Source of the DNA: Oscillospiraceae bacterium
Lineage (GTDB): Bacteria; Bacillota; Clostridia; Oscillospirales; Oscillospiraceae
DNA length: 10,684 bases
Direction of reading: 5' to 3'
NCBI GenBank assembly: GCA_020025615.1
Contig: JAHHRT010000048.1
Coordinates: 1 to 10,684 of the forward strand
In this document: one piece after another, positions 1-7,631 of the stretch
Layout: each line of letters begins with the position of its first letter
Numbering within the stretch: position 1 is the stretch's first letter
Notes under the pieces: model-generated
Database searches by the model: none
What the model was told of the DNA's origin: nothing
The model's input: only the letters and a program-made list of their open reading frames with translations
Translations under genes and position numbers: made by a program

Positions 1-2378
1 CACTCGGAGATATATCCTGCAATCTTGGGGGCAGAATCCAGCACCGAGGTCATCAGGGCCGCCATATACTGCCGGGGATAGTGGCACTTTAAGTATGCCG
101 TCTGATAGGTCACCACCGCATAGCACACGGCGTGGGCCTTATTAAAGGCGTAGTTTGCAAAGGCGACGATTTCATCATAGATCGACTGAGCCGCCGCCTC
201 ACTGACACCGTTGGCAATGGCACCGGGGATATTCTGGTCCGGGTCACCGTAGACGAAGACCTGGCGTTCCTGCTCAATGACCTTCATCTTTTTCTTGGAA
301 ATTGCCCGGCGGATGTTGTCCGCCTGGCCCATGGTATAGCCGCCCAGACTGCGGAAAATCTGGATAACCTGCTCCTGATAGACGATACAGCCGTATGTGA
401 CCTTCAGAATCGGTTCCAGGTGCGGGGTCTTATAGGTGATCTTACTGGGGTCCAGCTTGTTGGCAATGAACCTGGGAATGGAATCCATAGGGCCGGGCCG
501 ATAAAGGGCCACAATAGCCGTCAAGTCTTCAATGGAAGTGGGCTTCATGTTGATGCACACACCGGTAATACCGGCGGATTCCAGCTGGAACACGCCCTGG
601 GTTCGTCCCTCTGCCAGCATGGCAAAGGTCTCCGGGTCATCATCCCGGACCTTGGAAATATCGAAGTCCGGCTGGAGCTTTCGAATCTCCCGCTGGGCTT
701 CATCAATAACCGTCAGGTTCCGAAGGCCCAGGAAGTCCATTTTCAGAAGGCCCAGTTCCTCAATGGTGGTCATGGTATACTGGGTGACGATGGTATCGTC
801 ATTTCTGGAAAGGGGCACATAGGTATACACCGGGTCTGCGGTGATCACCACGCCCGCCGCATGGGTGGAGGTATTTCTGGGCATTCCCTCCAGGCTCATA
901 GCCGTATCAATGAGCTTGCGGGTCCGCTCCTCGTTGTCGTACATCTCCTTGAGCTGGGGGGACTTTTTCAGTGCCTCCTCCAAGGTGATGTGGGGTTCCG
1001 CAGGAACCAGCTTGGCTACCACATCGGTTTCCCCGTAGGTGAAGTTCAGGGCACGGCCCACATCTCGAATGGCGCCCCGGGCCGCCATGGTGCCGAAGGT
1101 TGCAATCTGGGCCACATGGTCTGCGCCATATTTGCGCATAACGTACTCAATGACCTCGCCCCGGCGCTCCTGGCAGAAGTCCGTATCGAAATCAGGCATA
1201 CTGACTCGCTCAGGATTCAGGAACCGTTCGAAAATCAGATTGTACTTCATGGGGTCCACTTCTGTAATGTGGATGCAGTAGGCCACAATCGATGCTGCAC
1301 CGGAGCCACGGCCCGGGCCCACCGGGATGCCGTTTTCCTTGGCATAGCGGATAAAGTCCCAGACAATGAGATAGTAGTTCACATAGCCCATGCGGCTGAT
1401 AACACCGATTTCATATTCCAGGCGCTCCCGGTAGCTGTCCGGCGGGTTGTCGTACCGCTCTGCAAATCCCTTCATACACAGCTCCCGGAAGTATTCCTCG
1501 TTGGTATACCCCTCCGGCACCGGGAAGGAAGGCAGATGGTATTCATGGAATACGAAATCCAGATTGCACCGCTGTGCAATTTTGACGGTATTTTCAAAGG
1601 CTTCGTCGCACTCAGGGAACAGCTGCCGCAGTTCTTCTTCGCTCTTTAGATAGAACTCCTGGGTTTCGAAGCGCATACGGTTCTCGTCCTCGATGGTCTT
1701 GCCCATCTGGATGCACAGCAGCACGTCCTGCATCTGGGCATCCTCTTTGCGGAGATAATGGGCATCGTTGGTAACCACCAGGGGCAGCCCGGTCTCCCGG
1801 GCCAGCCGGAAGATCCCCTGATTCACCCGTCTCTGAATATCCAGGCCATGGTCCTGAAGCTCCAGATAGAAATTGTCAGGTCCAAACATATTGGACAGCC
1901 GAAGGGCATATTCCTTGGCCCCTTCGTAGTCTTCATTTAACAGATGCCGGGGCACAGCACCCGCCACACAGGCCGACAGGGCAATCAAGCCCTCGTGGTG
2001 CTGTTCCAGAAGCTCTAAGTCCACTCTGGGCTTTCCGTAAAATCCTCTCAGGAAGCTCTCGGAAACCAGATAGCAGAGGTTCTCATAGCCTTGGCGGTCT
2101 TTACACAGGAGCACCAGATGATAGGGGTCCCGGTCCAGGTTGTGGACCCGGTCTTCCATGGTCCGCCGGGCAACATAGACTTCACAGCCGATGATGGGCT
2201 TCACCCCGGCTGCCTTGGCGGCCTTATAAAAGTCGATACATCCATACATGACACCATGGTCCGTAATGGCAATGGCATCCTGGCCCAGCTCCTTGACCCG
2301 CTCCATCACATGGTCGATTCGGCAGGCACCGTCCAGGAGGCTGAACTCCGTATGGACATGAAGATGTACAAAACTCAT
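1..2378 (-). CDS. dnaE: DNA polymerase III subunit alpha, partial (C-terminus beyond window)
   Basis: This is the replicative polymerase subunit that extends DNA during chromosome replication. The reading frame was followed from ATG at 2378 to the left edge without a stop: 792 complete codons of a protein that is usually about 1,100-1,200 residues. The N-terminus has the PHP signature HLHVHTEFSLLDGA (residues 5-18) and AIAITDHGVMYG (about 40-51). The polymerase palm follows, with the nucleotide-binding GPGRGSGAAS, PDFDTDF with catalytic Asp398 and Asp400, and KMDFLGL with the third Asp548; these match E. coli D401, D403 and D555. The C-terminal part of the fingers, the beta-clamp motif and the OB domain lie outside the window. 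The start codon overlaps the whiA stop (ATGA) and has GGAGGGG upstream, inside whiA. The sequence fits the DnaE class rather than PolC, because no exonuclease domain is inserted in the PHP domain. Confidence 0.97.
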   Translation of the reverse strand, partial: MSFVHLHVHTEFSLLDGACRIDHVMERVKELGQDAIAITDHGVMYGCIDFYKAAKAAGVKPIIGCEVYVARRTMEDRVHNLDRDPYHLVLLCKDRQGYENLCYLVSESFLRGFYGKPRVDLELLEQHHEGLIALSACVAGAVPRHLLNEDYEGAKEYALRLSNMFGPDNFYLELQDHGLDIQRRVNQGIFRLARETGLPLVVTNDAHYLRKEDAQMQDVLLCIQMGKTIEDENRMRFETQEFYLKSEEELRQLFPECDEAFENTVKIAQRCNLDFVFHEYHLPSFPVPEGYTNEEYFRELCMKGFAERYDNPPDSYRERLEYEIGVISRMGYVNYYLIVWDFIRYAKENGIPVGPGRGSGAASIVAYCIHITEVDPMKYNLIFERFLNPERVSMPDFDTDFCQERRGEVIEYVMRKYGADHVAQIATFGTMAARGAIRDVGRALNFTYGETDVVAKLVPAEPHITLEEALKKSPQLKEMYDNEERTRKLIDTAMSLEGMPRNTSTHAAGVVITADPVYTYVPLSRNDDTIVTQYTMTTIEELGLLKMDFLGLRNLTVIDEAQREIRKLQPDFDISKVRDDDPETFAMLAEGRTQGVFQLESAGITGVCINMKPTSIEDLTAIVALYRPGPMDSIPRFIANKLDPSKITYKTPHLEPILKVTYGCIVYQEQVIQIFRSLGGYTMGQADNIRRAISKKKMKVIEQERQVFVYGDPDQNIPGAIANGVSEAAAQSIYDEIVAFANYAFNKAHAVCYAVVTYQTAYLKCHYPRQYMAALMTSVLDSAPKIAGYISE

Positions 2379-3289
2379 AGCTGCCCCTCCTTGGAAAGCT
2401 CCACCAGCCGTTTCAGGCGGTGGTTCATGGCAGGCTTCGTGATGGGAGGCTCCATCATTCCCGCAAGCTCTGTAAGCGAGGATGCGGGATACTGCTCCCG
2501 GGCCAGAGCTGCCTGCTTGAGCTTTGCGGGCAGTTTCTCCAGAATCCCGTTTTTCTTTAAAATACGAATGGCTGCCAGCTGCTCCTGGGCGGCTTCCACC
2601 ACCTTGGAGGTGTTGGCGTCGTCACAGTTACAGCGGCGGTTCACTTTGTTATTGAGCTCTTTTTCCAGCCGGGCTTCCATGATCCCCATGGCTGCCACCG
2701 GGGCGCCCAAATAGGTGAGGAAATCCGAAATCTGCTCACTCTGCTTGAGGTAGAGCACCTGACAGCCTGCTCTGGCTGCGGTTTTGGGCGGGAATCCCAT
2801 AACCTCCCGGAGAAGGCAGTCGCACTCCCGGGCCACACTCTGGTGGGTGGTGGAAAGCTCCATATGATAGCCCTTGCTGGGGGCTGTGACACTGCCGCCA
2901 GCGAGAAATGCCCCCCGGAAGAAGGAAGCCCGGCAGCACTCCTCCTCCACGACCGGAAGATTGAGGTGCAGGGAGAGGGTGTCCTCCCGATCAAAGCCGT
3001 AGGTCTCCATGATCAGGCTGATCTTGTCAGGATCGGTGATTCCAAAAATCTGTTTGCGCTCCTCCGGGCTGTCTGGTGCCAGGTCAAAGCTCAGACCAAA
3101 GGCCTTCTTAAAGAGCTTCGGAAGAATCTGGGCAAACTCCCGGCTCTCAGTGATAATCTTCACGCCGTCGGCATGGAAGCTGTTGCAAAACAGCAGGATA
3201 CCGAAGCACTCCGCCAGTGCACAGCAGTGCTTCTGGGGCAGCATCCGGCAGATCTCCGCCTTGGCGGCTGCGGAAAACGATATTTCCAC
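2375..3289 (-). CDS. whiA: DNA-binding protein WhiA
   Basis: WhiA is a LAGLIDADG-homing-endonuclease-derived protein that lacks nuclease activity. It acts as a sporulation regulator in actinobacteria and affects cell division and growth in Firmicutes. The 304 residues are full length for the family. The N-terminal part (about 1-200) carries the endonuclease-like fold, with RGAFLAGGSV at 125-134. The C-terminal part contains NRRCNCDDAN (217-226) and the helix-turn-helix region: a LPAKLKQAALAREQYP block (253-268), then SSLTELAGMM and PPITKPAMNHRLKRL (about 281-295), all typical of WhiA. The start is GTG at 3289, with GGAG seven bases upstream (3297-3300). The gene begins 33 nt after the murB stop and its TGA overlaps the dnaE ATG by four bases, so translational coupling is likely. 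In Bacillus the usual neighbours are rapZ (yvcJ) and yvcK; neither is here. Confidence 0.96.
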   Translation of the reverse strand: MEISFSAAAKAEICRMLPQKHCCALAECFGILLFCNSFHADGVKIITESREFAQILPKLFKKAFGLSFDLAPDSPEERKQIFGITDPDKISLIMETYGFDREDTLSLHLNLPVVEEECCRASFFRGAFLAGGSVTAPSKGYHMELSTTHQSVARECDCLLREVMGFPPKTAARAGCQVLYLKQSEQISDFLTYLGAPVAAMGIMEARLEKELNNKVNRRCNCDDANTSKVVEAAQEQLAAIRILKKNGILEKLPAKLKQAALAREQYPASSLTELAGMMEPPITKPAMNHRLKRLVELSKEGQL

Positions 3290-3322
3290 GGGAACGCTCC
3301 TTTCTCTTATCTCACGAGCACA

Positions 3323-4237
3323 TCAACGATTGCCGGTCCAAATGCGGATTTCCGGCTCCAGACGGATTCCGGAAGCAGCATAGACCCGGTCCGACACGGT
3401 TTTCAGAAGCTGCTCCATCTCCTGCGCCGTTGCGCCGCCCAGGTTCACTGCAAATCCCGTGTGCTTTTCCGAAATAGCAGCCTGCCCCACCTGGAAGCCA
3501 CGCAGTCCGGCTCCGTCAATGAGTGCAGAGGCGTAGCCGCCCTGGGGACGCTTAAAGGCAGAACCGGCAGAAGGCAGGTCCAGGGGCTGGGAGGCAGAAC
3601 GCTTTCCCATCAGCTCCTTCATGCGGTCTTTGATCTGCTGGGAATCCTTGGGGGTCAGGCCGAACACCGCACTGATGACAATGGCTCCGTTGTCCTGAAC
3701 GCAGCTGTGGCGATAGGAAAAGTCCATATCTTCCCCCTTGCAGGTGAACACATTGCCCTCCCGGTCCATCAGCTCCACTTCCCGGCAGACATCCCGAATC
3801 TCACCGCCGTAGGCACCGGCATTCATATACACGCCGCCGCCCACTGTGCCGGGGATGCCGTGGGCAAATTCCAGCCCGGAAAGCCCCAGCTTTGCAGCAA
3901 ATACCGCCGCCCGGGTCATGGTGACACCGGACAGCACCCGAATCCGGGTCTCGTCCAGCTGCTCCATACCATCCAGAGAATCCTTCAGACAGACCACAAC
4001 CCCGGGGATTCCCTGGTCCGGGGCCAGTATGTTGGTTCCTGCACCTAGAATAGCAGGTCTTGTGTCCAATAAAGCGGACACTTTTAAGATTTTCGATAAT
4101 TCATCCCGATTCTTGGGAAAAGCCATCACTTCGGCACCGCCGCCAATTCGGAGGCTGGTGTGCTTGTGCATGGGCTCATCAAAACGCAGCTCCACATCCG
4201 GGAGCATTCTTTCCATTTGAGTCTGTAGATTCGTCAA
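3323..4237 (-). CDS. murB: UDP-N-acetylenolpyruvoylglucosamine reductase MurB
   Basis: MurB reduces UDP-GlcNAc-enolpyruvate to UDP-MurNAc with NADPH and FAD, the second committed step of peptidoglycan precursor synthesis in the cytoplasm. The FAD-binding part shows HTSLRIGGGAEV (26-37), LGAGTNILAPDQG (64-76) and GLEFAHGIPGTVGG (121-134) followed by MNAGAYGGEI (138-147). The substrate part has FSYRHS (173-178), SAGSAFKRP with the catalytic Ser226, SEKHTGF, and Glu296 in the C-terminal LEPEIRI. Lack of the longer insert of the E. coli enzyme and the SAGSxFKRP form indicate a type II MurB. I chose TTG at 4237: it has GGAGG at 4246-4250 with an 8-nt gap and gives 304 residues, the usual length. 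The frame is open further up to an ATG at 4423, but that lies upstream of the probable transcription start and encodes nothing MurB-like. Confidence 0.96.
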   Translation of the reverse strand: MTNLQTQMERMLPDVELRFDEPMHKHTSLRIGGGAEVMAFPKNRDELSKILKVSALLDTRPAILGAGTNILAPDQGIPGVVVCLKDSLDGMEQLDETRIRVLSGVTMTRAAVFAAKLGLSGLEFAHGIPGTVGGGVYMNAGAYGGEIRDVCREVELMDREGNVFTCKGEDMDFSYRHSCVQDNGAIVISAVFGLTPKDSQQIKDRMKELMGKRSASQPLDLPSAGSAFKRPQGGYASALIDGAGLRGFQVGQAAISEKHTGFAVNLGGATAQEMEQLLKTVSDRVYAASGIRLEPEIRIWTGNR

Positions 4238-4245
4238 TCTCGTTT

Positions 4246-4250
4246 CCTCC
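4246..4250 (-). promoter_or_regulatory. Ribosome-binding site that sets the murB TTG start
   Basis: GGAGG on the minus strand lies 8 nt before the TTG at 4237. No ATG or GTG in frame has an equally placed site. The first in-frame ATG inside the gene is seven codons later and has no such site. Confidence 0.75.
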
Positions 4251-4257
4251 ACGATAT

Positions 4258-4272
4258 GGGGCCTATGGCCCC
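4258..4272 (-). repeat. GC-only hairpin in the murB leader, next to the ribosome-binding site
   Basis: GGGGCC and GGCCCC (6 bp, all G-C) flank a three-base loop, only 7 nt upstream of the murB GGAGG. In the transcript it would sit immediately before the ribosome-binding site. It may affect translation initiation or simply be a stable leader structure. Nothing else in the sequence identifies a riboswitch. Confidence 0.5.
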
Positions 4273-4394
4273 CAGGTTCCCCGCTGTGTGCGGAGAATGG
4301 TGATTTTACAATTATTTTCCCTATGAGGGCTGGAAAACCTCCGGTGTTTCCCGTGTGTTTGCCAATAAACCCTCCCGGGCGTATAGTTGTTATA

Positions 4395-4423
4395 AGTATA
4401 CCATATTTACAACTCAGAATCAA
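4395..4423 (-). promoter_or_regulatory. Probable sigma-A promoter of murB-whiA-dnaE
   Basis: On the minus strand a -35 box TTGATT (4418-4423) and a -10 box TATACT (4395-4400) are separated by exactly 17 bases. Transcription would start near 4388 and give a leader of about 150 nt before the murB TTG. Confidence 0.75.
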
Positions 4424-4495
4424 TTATGACAAATATGAAATTTATGTGATACCGAATGATTGCCCGCTGGGTGGCTTCTGCCATTTACGGAGCTT

Positions 4496-4544
4496 CCAAT
4501 GAGACAAAGGGTGTCATGCCCGGATAGACATGACACCCCATTGG
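4496..4544 (-). terminator. Large two-tier hairpin after the MFS gene
   Basis: A perfect 10-bp stem, GGGTGTCATG (4509-4518) with CATGACACCC (4529-4538), closes a 10-base loop. Outer 6-bp arms, CCAATG (4496-4501) and CATTGG (4539-4544), are also complementary, with seven unpaired bases on one side only. In the minus direction the inner stem is followed by TTTGTCT, a weak T-run. It lies just after the MFS stop codon and is most simply a terminator. Confidence 0.65.
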
Positions 4545-4559
4545 TTTATTTTGTTTCCA

Positions 4560-5720
4560 TCACGATGCCCATTGAGCACTTGTCCCGTCTCGTGTCCACA
4601 AAGAGAAGAACAGCAGACTCAGAAGGCAAGTTCCGACACCAAAGAAAAATGCAGCAGAAAGGCTTGCCTTAGTCAAAGCACCAAATACCAGGTTGGTGCC
4701 AATGCCAACCCCGTCTATCAGCATTGCGTGGACGCTCAAAGCTGTGGCTCGGTTTCCGGTCTGTACCTGCTGGTGCTGAATTTCCGTCTGGAAGGGCTGA
4801 AACAGGCTGTCCGCCAGACAAAGTATCAGGATTCCCGCCACGGAGAGAACGGAATTGCGGGTAACCGCCAGTGTCATGCAGGAGAGAATCCCCAATGCAG
4901 GAAACAGCACAAAAGCCCGACGTGTTCCCAGCTTTTTGGTCACGGCAGCAGACCACACCCCGCACATTCCAATCACGGTTGCCGCCATATAGATACCGCC
5001 CATGGCTGCACTGCCAAGTCCGCAGCGTTCATATTGAAGCTGATTGAGAAATACCGTAACTGTCTGGTGGGTTTCTGACAGCAGAGCTACGGCAAATAAA
5101 AACAGCAGCAAACGTCGATTCTTCAGGGTTTTTCCCAGTGTCGCTCCGAAGCGCTCCGTAGGAAAGCTTCTGTTTTCCTGCCCTTTTACCTCCGTCAGTC
5201 CGAAGGCCAAAACTGCGGCAATCCCATAACTCACCACGGTCAGAAGCCCCGCCAGGCGATAGTTGTCCCTAATCAGGAGCGCGAACACGCCGGAAGCAAA
5301 CAGCAGTCCTATGGTGCCCATACTGCTGCAAATACCAAAGGCCTTCTGACTCTCCTCCTCCCGCTGGCAGGAAAGATAGATAATGCTGGTATCTACCCCG
5401 GAGAGCCCCGCCAATACCACGCTGAGCAGAATTCTTTCTCCAAAGAACCCCCAAAAACTACGGGCCTGCCAAAACAAGATTTTGGAGATAAAAAAGAGGA
5501 TTCCGCAGACAATCATGGTTTTCCGATAGCCAATTCGATCTGCCACCACGCCCCAGGGAATTTCCAGCGCCAGCATCAAAAGCAGAGAAATGCTTTCAAT
5601 TATGGCAATCTGGAAATAGGAAATCCCTTGTGCCTGGCGATAAAGCGTTGAAATGGGCGCATAGAACACCATTCCCTGCAGCAGCGCAATGGCATAGATG
5701 ATATATAAATTTTTCTTCAC
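4560..5720 (-). CDS. Major facilitator superfamily (MFS) transporter
   Basis: A 386-residue polytopic membrane protein with about 12 predicted hydrophobic segments, in two halves separated by a charged loop around residues 178-200 (EVKGQENRSFPTERFG). The MFS motif A is clear between segments 2 and 3: GVVADRIGYRK (about 57-67), with the conserved Asp and the basic end. It is a secondary transporter of the cytoplasmic membrane. The substrate cannot be told from sequence; the general shape fits drug-efflux-like MFS permeases of Firmicutes. The start is GTG at 5720, with GGA at 5732-5734 about 11 nt upstream, somewhat distant. The gene stands alone: it ends at its own hairpin before the murB promoter, and a strong terminator separates it from the LCP gene. 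Its base composition looks somewhat less GC-rich than dnaE; this was not computed. No regulator gene is adjacent. Confidence 0.9.
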   Translation of the reverse strand: MKKNLYIIYAIALLQGMVFYAPISTLYRQAQGISYFQIAIIESISLLLMLALEIPWGVVADRIGYRKTMIVCGILFFISKILFWQARSFWGFFGERILLSVVLAGLSGVDTSIIYLSCQREEESQKAFGICSSMGTIGLLFASGVFALLIRDNYRLAGLLTVVSYGIAAVLAFGLTEVKGQENRSFPTERFGATLGKTLKNRRLLLFLFAVALLSETHQTVTVFLNQLQYERCGLGSAAMGGIYMAATVIGMCGVWSAAVTKKLGTRRAFVLFPALGILSCMTLAVTRNSVLSVAGILILCLADSLFQPFQTEIQHQQVQTGNRATALSVHAMLIDGVGIGTNLVFGALTKASLSAAFFFGVGTCLLSLLFFSLWTRDGTSAQWAS

Positions 5721-5788
5721 AGATAATGTAATCCTTTCTAAAATGCGTATAACAAATAGACCCTGTCAAAACAGCGTCTGAACATTAA

Positions 5789-5797
5789 GTTATATCA
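5789..5797 (-). promoter_or_regulatory. Possible extended -10 element for the MFS gene
   Basis: TGATATAAC on the minus strand resembles an extended -10 element (TGnTATAAT). No good -35 box lies 17 bases upstream. A TTGACA at 5764-5769 has no properly spaced -10. The promoter is therefore uncertain. Confidence 0.3.
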
Positions 5798-5912
5798 TCT
5801 TAGATCGGATGGCGCATGCAGGCATTTCTCCTTTGGGATTTATAGATTTTCTTTGCAATGATAACATAGCATTAAGAACATTACAAGTCATTTTGCAGGC
5901 CTTTGATGATAA

Positions 5913-5948
5913 AAAACATCACCAAAGTCGGAACCTTGGTGATGTTTT
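5913..5948 (-). terminator. Strong intrinsic terminator after the LCP gene
   Basis: A perfect 13-bp stem, AAAACATCACCAA (5913-5925) with TTGGTGATGTTTT (5936-5948), closes a 10-base loop. On the minus strand it is followed by a run of six T, counting those in the stem. It lies about 50 bases after the LCP stop codon and could also work in the other direction. Confidence 0.88.
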
Positions 5949-5995
5949 CAGAAATCTTTCAAATTCCATTGCCATAAGGTCGAGAAAAATCGGCC

Positions 5996-7474
5996 TCAAG
6001 GCTTCTTTTCAGTCTCAGTGGGGACTGTAACAGCCTCAGCAGGGACCGTTGCTTCCCCGGTGCAAATGACGACTTCCTCAGTCGGCACGGAAGCTTCCTC
6101 AGTGGGAGCGGTGGCAGCAGCCTGGGCAGGAACGTGCTTGGTCTCGGCAGCAGGCTCTGCGGCCTCGGAGCCTGCCTTTTGGGCCGCTTCAAAGGCGTCT
6201 ACCTCGCAGATTGCCATCAGCCGCTTGCGGTTCGCTCCCACATCCAGCTTGAGGACGCTGGAGGGATAGCCTGCAATGGCAATCATTTCGCCCCAGTAGG
6301 TTCCCTCTGCCGGGCAGGTGCCGGACTCAATCTTGAGCTTCGGCAGCATGGGCAGGAGCTCCGTGAGCAGAGAGGTGATCTCGCTGTTGCTCATATCCGT
6401 CGTAACCATGGGCAGAAGCTCTTTTGCCATGGCATTGATCTCCCGGATATTCATCTCTTTCACCCGGTTGATGACGCTGGTGACGACCTTTCTCTGGCGG
6501 GCAGTACGCTGCACATCTCCGTCCAGCTTTCTGGCCCGGGCGTAGCACAGGGCGGTATAGCCGTCCAGGTGGTTGACACCCTCCTGAACATAGTCATTAA
6601 AGCCGGTTTTATCCTTTTTCAGATAATCCACTTCTGCCTGGGTCAGTTCCACATCGATGCCGTCCAGCAGGTCGATGATCTTGTGGAAGGCATCGAAGCT
6701 CACTTCCACATTGTGGTCCACTTCAATCCCGAAGTTGTTCTTGAGGCACAGGTCCATCATCTCCATGCCGCCCAGCTCTCCGGCCCACTTCCAGCCCAGA
6801 TTGTAAACCACATTGATTCGGTTCATTCCGCACTGGTGGCCCTTGAAGTTAGGCATCTGGATGTAGGAATCCCGCAGGAAGGAGGTCATGGTCAGGGTAC
6901 TGGTCTTGCGGTTGATGGAGCAGAGAATCATGGAATCTGCCAGCTTTGTGGCCTCTCCCTCCCGGTAGTCCTGACCGATGAGCAGGATATTGGTGATGTA
7001 ATCCCCCTCCAGATTCGGCTCGACGGTCTCCTCAGCAGGTGCGGTGGTTTCGATCTCAGGCTGGCCTTCCGCGTCCGGGTTGTAGGTAGCCCAGTACTCG
7101 ATTTCCGCCGGACTCAGCTCATTTTCCGTAAACGTGGGCCGATGGATGCGGTTCAGCATGGAATTGTAGTACACCACCACGCCGATGACGCAAGCCGCCA
7201 GCACTGCGACCAACGCAAGGATGGAAATGAGCAGGATTTTCTTCTTTTTGGAATGTGCACGGACTGAGCCGCCGTCATCCGCTGTAAGCTCATATCGGGC
7301 GGGAATCTCACCGCTGTCCTCCTTGGATTTCTGAAAAAGGTCCTCCTTGGTAACAGGCTGGGCATCGCCCTGGGAATTCTCCTGGGGGGTATCAAAAATG
7401 TCCAAATCTCCCAGGTCGAAATTCTCTCCGGGGTGAATATTTTCTTCAAATTCATTAGAATGTTTATCGTCCAT
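5996..7474 (-). CDS. LytR-CpsA-Psr (LCP) family protein, probable cell-wall glycopolymer transferase
   Basis: LCP proteins attach undecaprenyl-phosphate-linked glycopolymers (teichoic acids, capsule) to peptidoglycan on the outer face of the membrane. The 492 residues comprise an acidic cytoplasmic tail (1-74), KKKK (76-79), one membrane segment (about 80-103) and the LCP domain (about 161-340). Visible LCP motifs are NILLIGQDY (162-170), ADSMIL (179-184), SFLRDSY (198-204), NRINVVYNLG (218-227), a GVNHLDGYTALCYARARK block (299-316) and GDVQRTARQRK (319-329), so most lipid-phosphate-binding Arg/Asp residues are present. The arginine often found two residues before the Asp of the first motif is Leu178 here, with Lys177 beside it. 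After the domain comes about 65 residues of Ala/Thr/Pro/Glu-rich tail with several PTEE-like units. ATG at 7474 has GAGGAG at 7481-7486, 6 nt away. The gene is monocistronic with its own promoter and terminator. I give no specific symbol because LCP paralogues cannot be separated from sequence alone. Confidence 0.95.
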   Translation of the reverse strand: MDDKHSNEFEENIHPGENFDLGDLDIFDTPQENSQGDAQPVTKEDLFQKSKEDSGEIPARYELTADDGGSVRAHSKKKKILLISILALVAVLAACVIGVVVYYNSMLNRIHRPTFTENELSPAEIEYWATYNPDAEGQPEIETTAPAEETVEPNLEGDYITNILLIGQDYREGEATKLADSMILCSINRKTSTLTMTSFLRDSYIQMPNFKGHQCGMNRINVVYNLGWKWAGELGGMEMMDLCLKNNFGIEVDHNVEVSFDAFHKIIDLLDGIDVELTQAEVDYLKKDKTGFNDYVQEGVNHLDGYTALCYARARKLDGDVQRTARQRKVVTSVINRVKEMNIREINAMAKELLPMVTTDMSNSEITSLLTELLPMLPKLKIESGTCPAEGTYWGEMIAIAGYPSSVLKLDVGANRKRLMAICEVDAFEAAQKAGSEAAEPAAETKHVPAQAAATAPTEEASVPTEEVVICTGEATVPAEAVTVPTETEKKP

Positions 7475-7524
7475 AGCTGTCTCCTCAATGAAGTGCCCCG
7501 TCCCAGGGCCATGTTTTAGCCTGC

Positions 7525-7553
7525 ATTATATCATGAAATTCCCGCAGGGACAA
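7525..7553 (-). promoter_or_regulatory. Sigma-A promoter of the LCP gene
   Basis: On the minus strand -35 TTGTCC (7548-7553), a 17-base spacer and a perfect -10 TATAAT (7525-7530), with TGA directly before it (extended -10). Transcription would start near 7518, about 44 nt before the ATG. Confidence 0.85.
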
Positions 7554-7631
7554 GAGATTTATATCTTTGGGATTACAATTTACAGGATTCTGAAAGAGCA
7601 AATGGGTGGCCTGCACATTTTTCTGCAATGT

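Larger units (their letters stand above)
4238..4559. other. Intergenic region between the MFS gene and murB
   Basis: This stretch of about 320 bases holds, on the minus strand, the terminator hairpin of the MFS gene (4496-4544), about 70 AT-rich bases with no recognisable feature (4424-4495), the murB promoter, and the murB leader. The leader contains a possible 14-codon reading frame (4321-4365; TTG start, TAG stop) preceded by GGGAGGG, and the GC-rich hairpin at 4258-4272. I see no gene of ordinary size in it. Confidence 0.7.

Noticed and set aside
132..1649. 505-codon open frame on the plus strand
   Set aside because: It runs antisense through dnaE, whose frame carries all polymerase motifs. 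The antisense product shows no family motif; it is a result of GC-rich codon positions.
2843..4048. 401-codon open frame on the plus strand
   Set aside because: It lies antisense across whiA and murB and spans their junction, with no recognisable domain.
4238..4388. Riboswitch or T-box upstream of murB
   Set aside because: No known riboswitch core or T-box sequence was recognised; only a short GC hairpin and a possible small frame are visible.
4238..4423. N-terminal extension of murB to the ATG at 4423
   Set aside because: The extension would contain the promoter and leader, and has no MurB homology. The TTG at 4237 has the well-placed GGAGG.
5753..5769. TTGACA-based promoter for the MFS gene
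   Set aside because: The perfect -35 at 5764-5769 is only 11-12 bases from the TTATAC/TATACG sequence, too close for a sigma-A promoter.
6134..7267. 377-codon open frame on the plus strand
   Set aside because: Antisense shadow of the LCP gene; the LCP strand has the motifs, promoter, ribosome-binding site and terminator.
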